A stretch of DNA of 64,000 bases, from the NCBI RefSeq assembly GCF_003261635.1, contig NZ_QFXK01000031.1:1-64000 (forward strand). The letters are read 5' to 3'. The translations under genes and the position numbers were made by a program. How positions within the stretch are numbered: position 1 is the stretch's first letter; each line of letters opens with the position of its first letter. The notes below the pieces were generated by a model. It was not told the origin of the DNA. It saw only the letters and a list, made by a program, of their open reading frames with translations, and ran no database searches. Shown here one piece after another: positions 63,915 through 64,000 of this stretch. The DNA is from Kribbella monticola (GTDB taxonomy: Bacteria; Actinomycetota; Actinomycetes; Propionibacteriales; Kribbellaceae).

Positions 63915-64000
63915 GCGCCTCCCATCCGGACTTTCACCGTCGGTCCTGGAATTCCACCAGGTCAACCGGCCGAGAAACAGCCTCGGCCGGGTCGCGGACT
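63915..64000 (-). promoter_or_regulatory. FMN riboswitch (RFN element), 5' part beyond window
   Basis: On the minus strand the conserved RFN segments appear in order: AGTCCGCGACCCGG, a stem of GGCCGAGG with its partner, GGTTGACCTGGTG, GAATTCCAGGACCGACGGT, AAAGTCCGGATGGGAGG. These are the 3' two-thirds of the FMN aptamer; the first paired segments lie beyond base 64000. It sits about 130 nt before ribD and would shut the operon down when FMN is plentiful. The gap 63787-64000 has no gene. Confidence 0.93.

Overview
The window is high-GC actinobacterial DNA. GTG starts are frequent, 4-nt ATGA/GTGA overlaps are common, rRNA promoters have the actinobacterial form, and sugar importers lack their own ATPase. 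Gene content and order (arg cluster, pheST, infC-rpmI-rplT-trmH, ribDE-ribM-ribBA-ribH, hisEG) suggest a Nocardioidaceae/Kribbella-type organism. That placement is an inference from gene order and the 86-nt 16S fragment, not from a search.

Layout. 1-2036: the 5' end of a 16S rRNA gene, its long A-rich leader and two tandem promoters, downstream of tyrS. 2085-4795: an App1-type phosphatase, an F420-type luciferase-like oxidoreductase and a 3-methyladenine glycosylase. 4814-11990: arginine operon argC-J-B-D-F-R-H on the minus strand with interlocking start/stop codons, no argG, and an ArgR-box-like site at an apparently leaderless argC promoter. 12163-13065: an ECF41-type sigma factor. 13148-18949: a 1933-residue LPATG surface protein built of 14 CshA-like repeats. 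19053-22339: a GT2/membrane glycosyltransferase pair. 22474-27807: a gamma-glutamyltransferase homologue, then pheT/pheS. 28816-31111: a drug-efflux MFS pump and divergent TetR. 31113-33405: trmH, rplT, rpmI, infC, with an attenuator-like hairpin before infC and a non-AUG infC start.

33737-38098 is accessory: DUF1844 protein, APH-type kinase, methyltransferase, small membrane protein, and a TetR plus TetX-like flavin monooxygenase operon preceded by three operator palindromes phased at 15 bp. 38153-44981 is a LacI-controlled sugar locus (binding protein, two permeases, secreted GH18, divergent LacI and a GH5-like enzyme) with matching operators at both outward promoters. 45307-50049: TetR and a DUF1707-like/ABC/FtsX operon. 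A 28-bp minisatellite fills the space up to an SseB-like gene. 50787-53441: a small membrane protein, a uridine kinase-like P-loop kinase, an aldose epimerase and a PH-like membrane protein.

53447-63786 holds hisG-hisE and the riboflavin operon ribD-ribE-ribM-ribBA-ribH, which is preceded by an FMN riboswitch cut by the window edge. About 5 kb of accessory genes separate hisE from ribH: P1 peptidase, DUF1772, an NmrA-like reductase with an AT-rich palindromic operator, a WYL regulator, and a four-domain protein made of a duplicated two-domain unit. The last of these, the alternating-repeat surface protein and the phased TetR operator array are the least familiar items here. No tRNA gene, CRISPR array, prophage or insertion sequence was seen.
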